Assembly (NCBI GenBank): GCA_028751875.1
Contig: CM054141.1
Coordinates: forward strand, 67,635,351 to 67,699,350
Origin: Rapana venosa
Taxonomy: Eukaryota; Mollusca; Gastropoda; Neogastropoda; Muricidae
Direction of reading: 5' to 3'
DNA: 64,000 bases
Shown here one piece after another: positions 43,519 through 54,751 of this stretch (positions are counted from its first letter, which is position 1; each line of letters begins with the position of its first letter). The notes beneath the pieces were generated by a model that did no database searches, had not been told where the DNA came from, and saw only the letters and a program-made list of their open reading frames with translations. Both the position numbers and the translations under genes were made by a program.

Positions 43519-44002
43519 CATGTTTCATACCAGACGTGGAGGCTAACACGAGCCCCGCCTTCACCATGGAAGCCTCAATGACAGCAGCGCTAACACCAGC
43601 ACTACAAGTAGTAGTAGTCACAGCAGTACTGCCAACAGCAGTAGTACTAGTATTCATAGCAGTAGTACTTTTCACAGTCGTATTGCAAACAGCAATAGTA
43701 GTTTTCACAGCAGTATTACCAACAGCAGCAGTATTCACAGTAGTAGCAACAGCATCAGCTGTTGTAGTAGGAGCAGTACCAACAGCAGTAGAAGTATTCA
43801 CATTAGTACTGCAAACAGCAGTAGTACTCACAGCAGTAGAAGTATTCACATTAGTACTGCCAACAGCAGTAGTACTCACAGCAGTAGAAGTATTCACATT
43901 AGTACTGCCAACAGCAGCAGTACTCACAGCAGTAGCAACAGCATCAGCTGTTGTAGTAGGAACAATACCAACAGCAGTAGTCCCACCACTGCTACTCGCC
44001 AT
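43519..44002 (-). CDS. Putative first coding exon, Thr/Ser/Ala/Val-rich
   Basis: On the minus strand GCAAAGATGGCG gives an ATG in good context (A at -3, G at +4). The frame is open for 161 codons and ends CAT G/GTGAGT, a near-perfect donor in phase 1. The next recognised exon on this strand, the SAM exon at 23942, needs phase 1, and the join would give MKH, Glu, then the SAM start. The peptide starts MASSSGGTTAVG and is made of repeats such as GSTNVNTSTAV, mucin-like or intrinsically disordered, with few charged residues. It arises from a CTG/TTG/AGT-type repeat. The plus strand is open too (214 codons), as expected for such a repeat, so open frame alone is weak evidence. The start context, donor and phase are what support it. 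Confidence 0.42.
43782..43925. repeat. 48-bp tandem repeat x3 within a trinucleotide-rich field
   Basis: Units starting ACAGCAGTAGAAGTATTCAC at 43782, 43830 and 43878 differ by one or two bases. A longer duplication (AGTAGCAACAGCATCAGC) recurs 189 bp apart, at 43742 and 43931. The unit keeps the reading frame (16 codons). Confidence 0.93.
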
Positions 44003-44232
44003 CTTTGCTAACACTTATCTGCTGGTCACAGCCACCTTTCCTCTGCCCACATCCCTCGTTACGTTCACAATTTTCGGCATAAAAATGAGGAAACGGAAAC
44101 TCCTACTGATCTCAGCTTTAAACAAATTAATCACCACCTCCTACACCGAAAAGAATGATTCCGCTATGCGTTCTCTGTAACAATTACGCCAGTCGTATTT
44201 CCGTTTATGCCAGCTTCCTTCTATTGTTAAGA

Positions 44233-44275
44233 TATATATACGCACGCGGCTAAAAGCAAGCGAAACATCACCAAT
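44233..44275 (-). promoter_or_regulatory. TATA-like and CCAAT-like elements upstream of putative exon 1
   Basis: On the minus strand ATTGG (plus 44271-44275) is followed about 30 bases later by TATATATA (plus 44233-44240). A start about 25-30 bases downstream would leave a leader of some 205 bases before the ATG at 44002. AT repeats are common here, so this is only suggestive. Confidence 0.25.
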
Positions 44276-45337
44276 AAGAATTGTGTAGTTTCCGTTGTTT
44301 TAGAGACGGGATTCTGTATTGTTCTTGTTCAAACTACAGATGTTTAAGTCCATAATTTATTTTAAAACCAAACTGCTAGTTTATAACATCTCAATTTTTC
44401 ATGGACAGAATTAGGGTCACTACAGCAGATGGTCAAACACAGCGTCCCTCATGTTCACCCAGTGACTATCTAGGTCAAGGGACTGATGACGATGATAACA
44501 CTACGCGGCCTTTGTCTTCCAGAGAGTGTTCAGTGAATGTAGCAGATTTCCAAGTTCAGAGACGTTGCACAGCTAAAAACACAATTCTTCTTTGGATCTA
44601 AAACTCCCCTTCACAGCAAACAGATTTGGTGGTGTGGTCGATCAAATTTGAGTTAAAAAGGAAACGTGTTGATGTTCTGGTCATAGACAGAATGGCCAGA
44701 AAGATTCGTGAATACCGCTATTTGTGTTCACTCTCCGTCTCTCTGATGTTCTGGTGATCTCTGACTCACTCACACAACCTATGGAATGTTTGGGGAAAAA
44801 ATGACATGGCCCGTGGATTTCGAAAGAAAAGTAATAAAGCAAGGAAACATACAACCAACTAGCTAACGAGCCAGCTAACTAACTAGCTAACCAACTCAAT
44901 ACTATACACCTCCAGAAATAAGTATGGCCCGTTACTTAACAGAAAAAATAACAGAAAACGACCGTACAAAAATCTCTAAAATGCAAAAGAAAGTTTTTAA
45001 AAAAATCATGAAACCCTCAAAACGCTAAATATCACAAAAGAAAGACAAACAATGCCACCACCCTCAAGAAAATAACCCCACACCAAACCAAACCAACCAA
45101 CCAACCAAACAAACAAACCTAAAACAACAAAAACCAAAATATAAAACTGTCAACACAAATCTTGGAAAAGCTGTCATCCCTTCACTGTTCCGAATACTAA
45201 GCAGCCAGGCAAAAATAAACCTGGTGAAAAATACCTACACGTATACTCTGACTTTTTCAAATTTCACCATTCTGTTCACGCCTGCTAAGCTGACAGACAG
45301 ATGGACGTCACGTGAACGACAGAGGCCAACAACAACA
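44276..45337. other. Unassigned sequence
   Basis: A-rich with short ACCAACCAACC and CTAGCTAAC stretches near 44860-44900 and 45090-45120. No element or exon was recognised. Confidence 0.45.
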
Positions 45338-45345
45338 CACACACT

Positions 45346-45376
<31 letters not shown>

Positions 45377-45426
45377 ACACTCTCACACACACACGTGCGC
45401 GCACGCGCGCACACACACACACACAC
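45338..45426. repeat. (CA)n with GTGCGC and CG variants
   Basis: CA tract broken by CGTGCG and TCTC. Confidence 0.95.
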
Positions 45427-45569
45427 TGCCTGAATTCAAACAGGAGTTTCCGTCACCATTTGTACCGCCGACTGATGACGTTGCCTCCAGGCTTTGAAAC
45501 GTATAATGGATGCAGCAGCAACCTAGCTCCTACGTCATACTTTCGACTCAATTGTCAGGTTTAAATTTG

Positions 45570-45588
45570 AGAGGAGAGGAGAGGAGAG

Positions 45589-45622
<34 letters not shown>

Positions 45623-45628
45623 GAGAGG
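45570..45628. repeat. (GAGAG)n and (GA)n tract
   Basis: Pentamer GAGAG passing into GA repeats. Confidence 0.94.
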
Positions 45629-47361
45629 TGTTAATATAAGAGTATGAATAAGTGATGGAAGTCACTAGTGTATAGACAATGAAAAGTGCCTTTTGTCGCC
45701 ACTGTTTTTGGGTGATTCAGATATTTTATTGCCATTTAAGTCATGTAGCATTGGACACACAAACTCAATTATAATTATCTATCGGTATAGTGTATACACT
45801 GAAAGACATGTTGCATTCTCTTCTTTTTCCTTTTTCAAACTCATACAATGGTATCTGCTGGTAAGTATCTGGATATGTCCTTAATTTATGCACAGTTTTT
45901 GGGTTCTGCTAGTCTTTTTTTGATTTTTATAACAAATTATTTGAGCACATAAAAACACATCGAAATAAATTCATTTCTATTTTTGGCCCAAATGATATAC
46001 ACTAAATATCTATGGTTGCCTTCCTTCTCTCTTATTTGCTTTTATTTCAAACCTTCATACACATATCTGATAATCTGCTTGTAATTTCAACTGTATTAGA
46101 TGTCACTTATTATATTACACTTGTTTTTGCGTTTCCTCTGTTTTCGTTTTTGTATTTTTAATAACTAAAACTATATTCAGATTATCATTATAATAAAATA
46201 AACCATATAATAAACGACACACAATACAAAGCAAACATCTCAATTTAAGAAACAGTATCACACCCTCTCAGAATCAGAGAATATATTTTGGTGCCTCCCT
46301 TTCTCGATCATTAAATTGTGAGAGCTTGTGCGAAATTTACAATACGTCTTCTTATGACACTTCAGGATCTAGCAAGGATGTACATGTTTTCTCCAAGTAC
46401 TGTATCAGATGAATACTTGTATGTATATAAACTTCGTCTTGCTATGTTATCCAAACAACACAACGCTTTTAGTTTTGTTGTACTTCATGAATGAAAACAG
46501 TCTAAACCATTAGTATAAACAGAATAATAATGACATTTTATTGAATAAATTTTGTTTAAACCAATAATAATTAAACCGACACAAACACAAAACAAAAGCA
46601 AACCACTAAAATATACTGAGAGAAACAAAGAACCATCACCACCCTCATCAAGAAAAAAAAAAGAAAGAAATGCAGCAGTAAAAGAGGAACACTCACGAAA
46701 AACCACACACTTCATCTCTACACTTTATAAGGATAAAGGAAAGGAATCATGCACATGTTCTTTTTTCAGAGAATAAACTTCTGTTCAACCCAACCAAAAT
46801 GGACAGGAACCTAAACCTGAATCCGGTTTTCTAATCATTTCTTTTCCTTGAACTCTTCTATTCTGCAGATAACAGCATACACCTGAACCGTTCATTCACA
46901 CATACATACACGCGCGCGCCGCTGCGAACTCTCCCAAACATATCTGAAAGTTTCAGTATGGGTCGGTCGCGTCAAAACGTACAGTTTGAAATCTCACCCT
47001 GATGCCAGGAATCAAATGGTATGGACATCTTCCAACACACTCACCCAGACACAGCGAGAAGTAATTACATAACTGGTTGAGGTACAGCCCTAAAACGACC
47101 TCCCCTGGGACTAATATATATCAAATCAGACCAAAAGGTGAAGTTTGATTCATTCTGCTGCTGGATTTTTGTCCTCCACCCCCACCCCCACCCTACCCCC
47201 TTCCACTAACACAGTCTAATGCTGTCTTCGAGCCATCTAATAGTGCCTCCATCCCTTCACATCCACTAACCACATCCCATGGTGCTTTCTTTCGAGACCG
47301 AGTTCGCTAACCGTGAAATTTTCGAATCGCCATTTGGATTTTGGTGGTGAAAATCCTTCAC
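45629..47361. other. AT-rich unique sequence
   Basis: 1.7 kb almost free of simple repeats, unlike its surroundings. No exon, element or RNA gene was recognised on either strand. Confidence 0.5.
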
Positions 47362-47460
47362 GAAGAAAGTATGAGACTATCCCTGGCAAAAATCCTACTA
47401 AAAAAAAAATCTCATTAGCTATGCACAGACAGGATGCGGTGGCGCCACATTGTGGCTATT
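47362..47460 (+). mobile_element. SINE A fragment
   Basis: ACTATCCCTGGCAAAAATCC, TGCACAGACAGG and GGTGGCGCCAC match 13698-13800 of the copy at 13690. Confidence 0.65.
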
Positions 47461-48241
47461 ACACTTCTTTGCTATAACTCAGGCCCCTATACAGTGTCCA
47501 AGTACATTCTAATGATTTTTTTTTAAATCCGTAGCAAGAAAATGACAAGCAAAAACCTGTTTGAAAGCAAAGAAGTAGCGAACCGATCACGGATTTCAAA
47601 TTTCCTAAAGGAAGGTTATTGAATCATTGTACATGACTGACTTTGTTATGTCATTCATCATACCAACGTTGAATCGGCTGAAGAAAATCCCAGAACTGCC
47701 ACACAAAGAAACAAAAAACCCATAATTCTTGCAAATTGTCTCCCTTCGTTCTTAACACACCCCCTTCCCTACTCCTTACCAAAGCTGTAAAGGCTCTACT
47801 CACATTTTTCACACAGAAATCTGTGGTGAAGAAATGCTATATGATGCCATAGTTGACATCAAGTTCTGACATGTAACCAACGACTGTCATTTCCTAACAG
47901 TTGTGTGAGTGTTGAAAAACGTGTCGCCGGTTACATGACAAACCTAACTTTTCTTTTGCTGTCGTGGTCTTTCTCGATGTTGAGGAAGTTAATAAATTAC
48001 ACTGATCCACCACAAAGCAAGGACATAAAGAACACGCAGGCTTTTTCCTCCCCCAACTGTATTTTACACGATTTCAAATTGTATAACTCGTGCAGAAGGA
48101 AGTCGTTTTTGGTGAAATTGAATTGGTTGGGATTTCCATTTCTTTGGTGTGACTGTAAGACACCATTTTTTCACTAGGATAAAACAGAAAAAAAACGGAG
48201 ACCTAACTACATAGGTGTATGCACGTCAATTTTTTTCCGTT
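47461..48241. other. Unassigned sequence
   Basis: A plus-strand open frame of 90 codons from 47905 has no recognised motif. Confidence 0.4.
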
Positions 48242-48696
48242 CCTGGGCTAGAGCTCCGATGCTCATCAACCGTGTGATTTTTACGTATGCATTCGATTTT
48301 GGCCCACCATTAAGGCAGCGGCATTCCGATCTCGGGAATGATGCCTCAACCCGACACCAGTGTGCATGCGTTCTTTACTGTTCATGGTTTGTTTTTTATA
48401 TGTGATATTTTCATCCGTTCCTACCGGCACACAACGGCTTACTCTTTCGAACAGAACAGGCTTTAACGTGTGCGCAAGATATTTGTCTGTGTGTTCGTAC
48501 ACGGAACTTCGGTTTATAGTCTTTTAAAAAAATTTTTTTATCAGTTTATAGTCTTATCCTTCGGACTTTTGGGGGAACGGAATCGGTACTGATGTTCACT
48601 CCAGGGAAGAAAAATCCCCTCGAACCGGGGGCTACGATGGTGGCTCGAACCCAGGCCGTCAGATTCCCAGCTGAACGCTCTAACTAGTCTATCCCA
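48242..48696 (-). mobile_element. SINE B, long copy
   Basis: From the left: GGGCTAGAGCTCCGATG, CCACCATTAAGGCAGCGGCA, CACCAGTGTGCATGCGTTC, CCTACCGGCACACAACGGC, CTTCGGTTTATAGTC (core), GGAATCGGTACTGATGTTCA and the complement of a tRNA-like head (GGTGGCTCGAACCCAGG). About 20 bp including GTTTATAGTCTT are duplicated at 48510-48555 around an A/T-rich block. It extends further 3' than the 29336 copy. Confidence 0.85.
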
Positions 48697-48945
48697 CCCC
48701 CACAAGATATTAGGACAGATGTCAAAACCAAAATGTTAACAGAAGAAAAGTCCATCCCCACTTATAACTTTGCATACTTTTACTACACGGGCTCCTCAAA
48801 CGAAAAAAATTATTGTCTCTCTTCTTGTCTTTCCTGATCTTGCATTAACTTTGATACCTCCTGGAGGAAAAAAAAACCAGTCTTTAGACACGAGGGGGCG
48901 ATTCTAGCTACTGTCAGCAATATCAAACCAATTCCAGCAACACGT
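48697..48945. other. Unassigned sequence
   Basis: Nothing recognised. Confidence 0.4.
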
Positions 48946-48950
48946 GCACA

Positions 48951-49170
48951 GTGGACTGGAGGCCCAGTGGACATGCGCCTGTCAAGAAAACAAGAAGTCG
49001 CTGGTTCGATTCCCATCTGAACCCAGACTTTTCCTGAACCAGTACACCTTGAGTGATGGGGTCTTTCGATGAGATGCTAAACCGAAGTCACGTAAGCAGG
49101 ATACCTATACATTTTAGCCTTCTTAAGAAAACCCAGGGCAACAAGGTGATTGTCCCTGAATTAAATTCTG
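48951..49170 (+). mobile_element. tRNA-headed SINE (D-like) with shared core
   Basis: A-box-like GGAGGCCCAGTGGACATGCG and B box GGTTCGATTCCC at 49003-49014 form the head. The body has GGTCTTTCGATGAGATGCTA, AACCGAAGTC and AACCCAGGGCAACAAGG, the same core that families A and B carry, in the same sense as the head. It is the clearest head-plus-core arrangement on the plus strand. Confidence 0.78.
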
Positions 49171-49528
49171 TAGGGGGGTGGGGTGGGGTGGGGTGGAGGT
49201 GGGAGTCACCTCGAAAGGATAATAAAAGATAGTCAACAAATCAAATACACACCGACAACCGTCCACAACAAAAACTTGTTCCGAAAAGGTCAAGTTATGA
49301 AAATATAGGTTTCAAGTACTTACTAACACATATGTGGATATCAACTCCTCTCTCTCTCTCTCCATCTTCCACCCCACACACACAAAAAAGCCTCAACAAA
49401 AACGTGGGAACAAATTCTGAAGAGAGGGAAAAAACCAACCACCTATGTGTAACAGTTTTCTGCCTATCTGACCTCATGGAGAAGTCATTTTCTCACGATG
49501 CCAGCAAATATCCAGCCGAGCAGCCATG
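49171..49528. other. GGGGT-rich stretch and unassigned sequence
   Basis: (GGGGT)n at 49173-49205. The rest was not recognised. Confidence 0.45.
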
Positions 49529-49588
49529 TGTGTGTGAGTGTGTGTGTGTGTGTGTGTGAGTGTGTGTGTGTGTGTGAGTGTGTGTGGT
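49529..49588. repeat. (GT)n with GAG interruptions
   Basis: GT repeats interrupted three times by GAG. Confidence 0.94.
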
Positions 49589-50050
49589 GGGCGTGTGCGT
49601 CATTCCAATCACAGTGTGAAAAACCACCTCTACTCACAGTGAGCCTACACTGCTAACTAACACAATACTCATACACTGCCGCATATTACTGTCTTGTCTC
49701 ACAATCCACAAGACACAAACACACAGATGCACAAGAGATCAAAACTCCACACAGGTACACCCTCCAATCTTCACCAACATGTTGTTCACGAAACTCAGTA
49801 GTTCATAATCCACCGCTTTCCACCAACACAAGATTGCACTGGCTGTAGTGACTGTTGTAATCAAGCAGGCCCTCCTCGCACACTCACATACACATTCACA
49901 TACATCCATACATTCACACACACCCCACCTAGAGGTCACGCTTGGTTGAAACTTTCTTTCCACCCTCTCTCCCCCCAGCTTTTTTTTTTTTTAAATAAAG
50001 CTCCTCGACAATCTGGCGTGTTGCCTCTAAATCTACCAGCTGAGCAAGAC
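49589..50050. other. Unassigned sequence
   Basis: Nothing recognised. A T run lies at 49980-49992. Confidence 0.4.
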
Positions 50051-50069
50051 TGAATGTCAACTATTCTTT

Positions 50070-50291
50070 ACCCTCCTCCCCTCTTTGTCCCCCATCCCCC
50101 TTCTCCTCCCCCTCCCAGACCCCTCAGCCTGCTCCCCCTTCCCCCCCCAACATTTTCACCTTTGACATACCGCTTTCCGCCCCTACCCCCACCCTTTTTG
50201 TTTGTTTGTTTTTCTTTTTTTGTGTGGAAATCATTAAACCGCCAAATGGCACCGCCCTACTTTCGACCTACCTTATAACAGAGAGAGAGAG

Positions 50292-50362
<71 letters not shown>

Positions 50363-50378
50363 GGGGAGAGAGAGATTC
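50070..50378. repeat. C/T-rich stretch then (GA)n
   Basis: Pyrimidine-rich to 50220, then GA repeats with GGA breaks at 50281-50375. Confidence 0.92.
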
Positions 50379-50559
50379 AAGTTATGTCTGGACGGCCATA
50401 TTGACGGGATTAATCAATCCCCTCTCCAGCCCCCTATTGCTATCAAAGTGAAGCATATAATTTATTATAAACATTTCGGAGTCAGTTTTGTTTAGAGTGG
50501 CTCAACCAAGGAGTGTGAACCTCTGACTGTAGGGAATTTTATACACAACAGAGACTCTG
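50379..50559. other. Unassigned sequence
   Basis: Nothing recognised. Confidence 0.4.
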
Positions 50560-50603
50560 TGTGTGTGTGTGTGTGTGTGTGTTGTGTGTGTGTGTGTGTG
50601 TGG
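50560..50603. repeat. (GT)n microsatellite
   Basis: GT tract with one GTTG and one GTGG slip. Confidence 0.95.
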
Positions 50604-50744
50604 TGTATATACATGTATACATCCAGTAAGTTTTGGGGTAGGTCTTGCCTACTTTCTGACGTGGACTATCCTGACGGGACTAGGTTTGCTTAATTGGTCT
50701 ATTGTCCTTTGTAGAAATAGATCCTTTCGGGGCGGTGGAGGGGT

Positions 50745-50748
50745 GAAT

Positions 50749-50783
<35 letters not shown>
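50745..50783 (+). repeat. Poly-G homopolymer (over 30)
   Basis: After GGTGAATGGA a G run of about 33 bases. Confidence 0.94.
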
Positions 50784-50784
<1 letters not shown>

Positions 50785-51033
50785 AGGCACAGAGGGATGG
50801 CGGGAGGGGGAAGAGTGGAGTGGTATAATTATATATTCTATAGGTAGTTGTTGACGTTTGTCTTTCTGAACTGTTGGGGACCATTTTTTGCTGCACACTC
50901 TGTGTGTGTGTGAAAGAGCGTGTGTGAAAGCGTGCGCGTGCACGCGCGTATGCACGTACGCGCACACACGTGCCTGTATTTATGTACATGTGTGATGCTC
51001 AGGAATGTGTGCAGGCATGGACAGAGAGAGATA

Positions 51034-51038
<5 letters not shown>

Positions 51039-51082
<44 letters not shown>

Positions 51083-51096
51083 AGAAGAGAGAGCGA
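51039..51096. repeat. (GA)n microsatellite
   Basis: GA tract. Between 50784 and 51039 there is a short GT/CG-rich stretch (50900-50990) and no other feature. Confidence 0.96.
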
Positions 51097-51410
51097 GAAG
51101 CACTTCCTTTCCAAACCAAAAACAGCATAAAATAAAATGGAATTAAGGGCAGAGAGAGGAAAAGAAGATAATTGAGGCTGGCTAAACTTGGACATAAAAT
51201 ATGACATGAATGAAGCACATGGGTCACATAAAGGTCACCCAACCACACCAGCAACACAGCATGAATTATCTATCCACAATGTGAATATTTAGGACCTAAT
51301 AGGCAATAAAGTATGTTAATTTTTTTTGTTAGTTTGTGTGTGGGGTTTTGTGTGTTTGGGTTTTTGTTTGTTTTGTTTTGTTTTCGTGGGTAGAGGGTGG
51401 TAGTTGATCC
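51097..51410. other. Unassigned sequence
   Basis: A T/G-rich stretch with GTTTTG repeats lies at 51320-51390. Nothing else was recognised. Confidence 0.45.
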
Positions 51411-51820
51411 TTGGCTAGAACTCCAATGTTTACTAATGGTAAAATTTTGCCTATGGGACTGTTTTTGGGCACCATTAAGGTTTACAACTGCACTCCGACT
51501 TCTGGGATGATGTCTAAACATAGCACCAGTGTGCACACAGTTTTTTGTTTGTTTTGTTTAACTGTTGTTATTTGTTCTTACACGCACACAATGGCCTACT
51601 CTTCCAAAAATAATGGCGGAACAGGTTTTTTACCTGAGAGCAAGATGTTCTGTGTGCATTCGCACACTGTCCCTTGGTTTACAGTCTCATCCAAAGGACT
51701 TTCAGGGGAGTTGAGTCGGTACTGATGTGGTTAACTCCAGGGGAAAAATATTCCCTTGAAATGGGTGCCTGGGTGGTGACTATCCTGGGATCACAAGGGT
51801 AATAATGCTCTAACCACTCC
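51411..51820 (-). mobile_element. SINE B, long copy with unexpanded 33-bp segment
   Basis: TTGGCTAGAACTCCAATG, CACCATTAAGG, CACCAGTGTGCACAC, ACACAATGGCCTACTCTTCC and TTTACAGTCTCATCC match family B. At 51695-51726 it carries one copy of the segment (GGACTTTCAGGGGAGTTGAG, TCGGTACTGATG) that is repeated 28 times at 18785-19675. The head at the right end is worn. Confidence 0.83.
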
Positions 51821-52690
51821 CCCCCCCCCCCTAACCACACCCTTTGTGAATCATGTCAAATGATCATAGCATGTTGCTCACGTCCATCAGGCACATGACC
51901 ATATCCAACAATGCACATCAAAACAAAGGAAGCACATCAACATAAGTTAGCATATACTACCCGGTGTTCCCCAATTGAAGCACTTTGGGGGTCATTCAGA
52001 ATAGGCCTAACTATGCACTTTTGCCTCACTCACCAACCACACCTATTGTGAAATCACAGGCCTGGTGAAGAGCTTGCATGTACGTCCCTTTTCAAATGTA
52101 CCTCGCCATACACAGGAGAAAACAAGCACATCCAAACCAATAATCATAGCCTGGTAAATTCACACAGGTTCAATGGGGGTACGCCAAAAATCCAACAGGG
52201 CTCCTCAAAATCCCAACATTAGGAATCAAATCCAAAATGTCAGCTCAAATCCAGGGTTGTCAATCCAATCCAATAAAACACTCCTAAAAAAACCAAACAA
52301 AATATCAACAATCCATGTCAAAGTCATACACAGCTACTCCAAAAAACCCTGTGAGGGGTACGTCAACAAGTTTTCCATTATACATGTGTATGTGTCAACA
52401 CAGGGTCAAGAGTGAAGTGTTGACACCTCAGTGGACCCTCACTCCTGTCTGGTCTCCTGCCAGAGCCCCCTGTACTGTACTGTACCGTGATGGTGAGTAG
52501 AGGGCCGGACAAGGACTGCCAGCTACAGTGTGTGTGACTGGACACTGACCACTCTGACAACTGACCTTTCCTTACACATGTCTGCCACTGACCAACACTT
52601 GTCTGTCTTGTTGTTTGTTATGTTCACACCGACATAAACATAGACACTGACAGAGAAACAGACACGCACGAAAGTATACTCACGAGCATG
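51821..52690. other. Unassigned sequence
   Basis: GTGATG/GTGAGT at about 52488 is a good plus-strand donor sequence, but no acceptor-exon pair with a recognisable peptide was found. A short (GTACT)n lies at 52466-52486. Confidence 0.4.
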
Positions 52691-52976
52691 TGCGCGCGCA
52701 CACTTACATATATACACATTGGCATACACACAAGCATGCACACACGTGCGCTCACACACAAATACACACGTTCACGCACTCAAATGCACACGTGTGCACG
52801 CATGCACATTTACACACACACTCACACACATGCAAACAGAAATCATGAAAAACACACATGAGCACAGACACACACTCACGCAGACACTCGTGCACAAATG
52901 CACGCATGCTCAGGTACAAACACAGAGGCAATGCCTACGCACTTGTGCGCGCACACACCACACACACACACACTTT
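52691..52976. repeat. Cryptically simple CACA/GCAC-rich block
   Basis: CA-rich sequence with CATGCAC, CGTGCG and TCACAC variants, like the block at 12750-13185. Confidence 0.85.
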
Positions 52977-53082
52977 TTGTGACCATGATATCTATGTCAG
53001 TTAATGGTCTCCTTGTCAGTCCAGCAGACAAGACCTGTGTGTAGCCACCATCACAAAATCCCCCTCCCCCTTCCCCTTACAT

Positions 53083-53640
53083 ACACACACACACACCACC
53101 ACTACACCACACCACTCACACAAACCACACCACACACCACCACCACCACTACACCACACCACTCACACAAACCACACCACACACCACCACACCACACCAC
53201 ACCACACACACACAACACACACACCACACACACACACCCACACACCACACACACACCACACACACCCACACACACACCACCACCAAACCACACCACACCA
53301 CACACACCACACCACACCACAACAAACCACACACCACACCACCACATGCCACACCACACACCGCCACTACCACCACACACACACACCACCACCACACATC
53401 CCACACCACACACATCCACAAACCACAAACCTACCATAACCACCACACAAACCACACCACACATAACCCCACACCACAACCATGCCACAGCCCACACACA
53501 CTACCACTACACACCACACAGACACCACCACACCACACAAACACACCATACCCACCCCACCAAACACCACCACCAAACTACACCACACAAACACACACAC
53601 ACTACACCACACTATCCACCCCCCCCCCCCACACCCGACA
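53083..53640. repeat. (CACCA)n/(CCACA)n pentamer field
   Basis: About 550 bp of CCACA/ACCAC pentamers with CA insertions. The 131-codon and 234-codon open frames across it are compositional. Confidence 0.93.
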
Positions 53641-54007
53641 CCACACAGCTCTTTTTCCTGACCAACATAGATAATATATCTCTGTCAGTTAAATGGTCTC
53701 ATTGTTAGCCCTGCCATGCTGACCAGACCTCTGTGTGTGTGTGTGTGTGTGTGTGTAGCCACGTTCAGCGCCATCCCAATGTCTGATGGCCACTTCACAG
53801 TCATGTGTTGGTCACCTCATGGCCAAAGGGGTCAACTCCCCCCTTCCTCCCCCCCTCCCTCCCCCCTATCCCCCACCCAATCTTCGTCATTGTTATGGCC
53901 CAAGTTTTTGTTTTCTTAGTCTTTTTTTTTTCTTTCTTTCAAAACACAACACGGCATGTCTGTCTTCTTCTTCACTTAGGAGACGACTTGTCCGGGTCTG
54001 AGACACT
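53641..54007. other. Unassigned sequence with short (GT)n
   Basis: GT tract at 53732-53756. C/T-rich at 53838-53880. Nothing else was recognised. Inverse partners (ATGATATCTATGTCAGTTAA at 52986, ATAATATATCTCTGTCAGTT at 53671) suggest that the two flanks of the pentamer field are related. Confidence 0.5.
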
Positions 54008-54100
54008 GGGGGTGGGGGTGGGGGGGGAGGTGTTTTGGGGGATGGAGGAGGGATAGGTGACAAAGGGAGGAAATGGGGATGGGGGGGGGGGGGAGGGGAT
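54008..54100 (+). repeat. G-rich tract
   Basis: GGGGGT and G runs, the longest near 54079-54092. Confidence 0.88.
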
Positions 54101-54155
54101 GTCTCTGAGACTTGTTTTGGTGGTTTCTGTCAAGGTATATATGTAGGTGCCAGAG

Positions 54156-54159
<4 letters not shown>

Positions 54160-54252
<93 letters not shown>
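54160..54252. repeat. (GAAA)n then (GA)n
   Basis: GAAA tetramers passing into GA repeats. Confidence 0.96.
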
Positions 54253-54396
54253 TGAATCTATGTCTATGTTTTGAATCCGTGCACGCATCTGTGTGTGTGT
54301 GTATGTGTGTGAATCTATGTCTATGCTTTGAGTCTGTGCAGGCATCTGTGTGTGTGCTTACTTTAAAAAAAAATCTATTCTATTCTTTTTTATTTT
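54253..54396 (+). repeat. 55-bp imperfect direct duplication
   Basis: GTGAATCTATGTCTATG followed by GAAT/GAGT and GTGCA-GCATCTGTGTGTGTG occurs twice, beginning at about 54252 and 54309. Confidence 0.8.
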
Positions 54397-54497
54397 TTTA
54401 TTTCGAGGATAATCCATGTGCTTTTTTTTCATCCAGTCCCCGTGTGTATGCAGTCTTTGTAAATTTTGTCATCCGTTCCCACCGGCACACAATGGCG
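54397..54497 (-). mobile_element. SINE B 3' end
   Basis: TTTCGAGGATAATCCATGTG, CATCCAGTCCCCGTGTG, TTTGTAAATTTTGTCATCCG and CCCACCGGCACACAATGGCG. It stops there. Confidence 0.85.
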
Positions 54498-54686
54498 TGC
54501 ATATGTCTATGTTTTGTGTTAGTGCATGTGTTTGTCCATGCGTTCATGCTCGCACACCCAACAACGCACGCGTGTGTGAATTGTTGGAGTATGCACCTGC
54601 CTTTGCCCTTGCCCTAAGCATTGTAGAGAGTTATCGAGGTGGCAAGGTCTAAGGCCCCAACAATACATGCTTAAGGCCTCGGACCC

Positions 54687-54689
<3 letters not shown>

Positions 54690-54721
<32 letters not shown>
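54690..54721. repeat. (GT)n microsatellite
   Basis: Pure GT tract. Confidence 0.95.
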
Positions 54722-54722
<1 letters not shown>

Positions 54723-54751
54723 GGAGGGCTCTACTCTGAAAATACTATAGT

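Noticed and set aside
43536..44180. 214-codon plus-strand frame opposite the putative exon 1
   Set aside because: Val/Leu/Thr repeats come from the same trinucleotide field. It lacks a good start context and splice sites, and the minus strand explains the locus better.
53004..53708. 234-codon frame rich in His/Thr/Pro
   Set aside because: It is the translation of the CCACA pentamer field.
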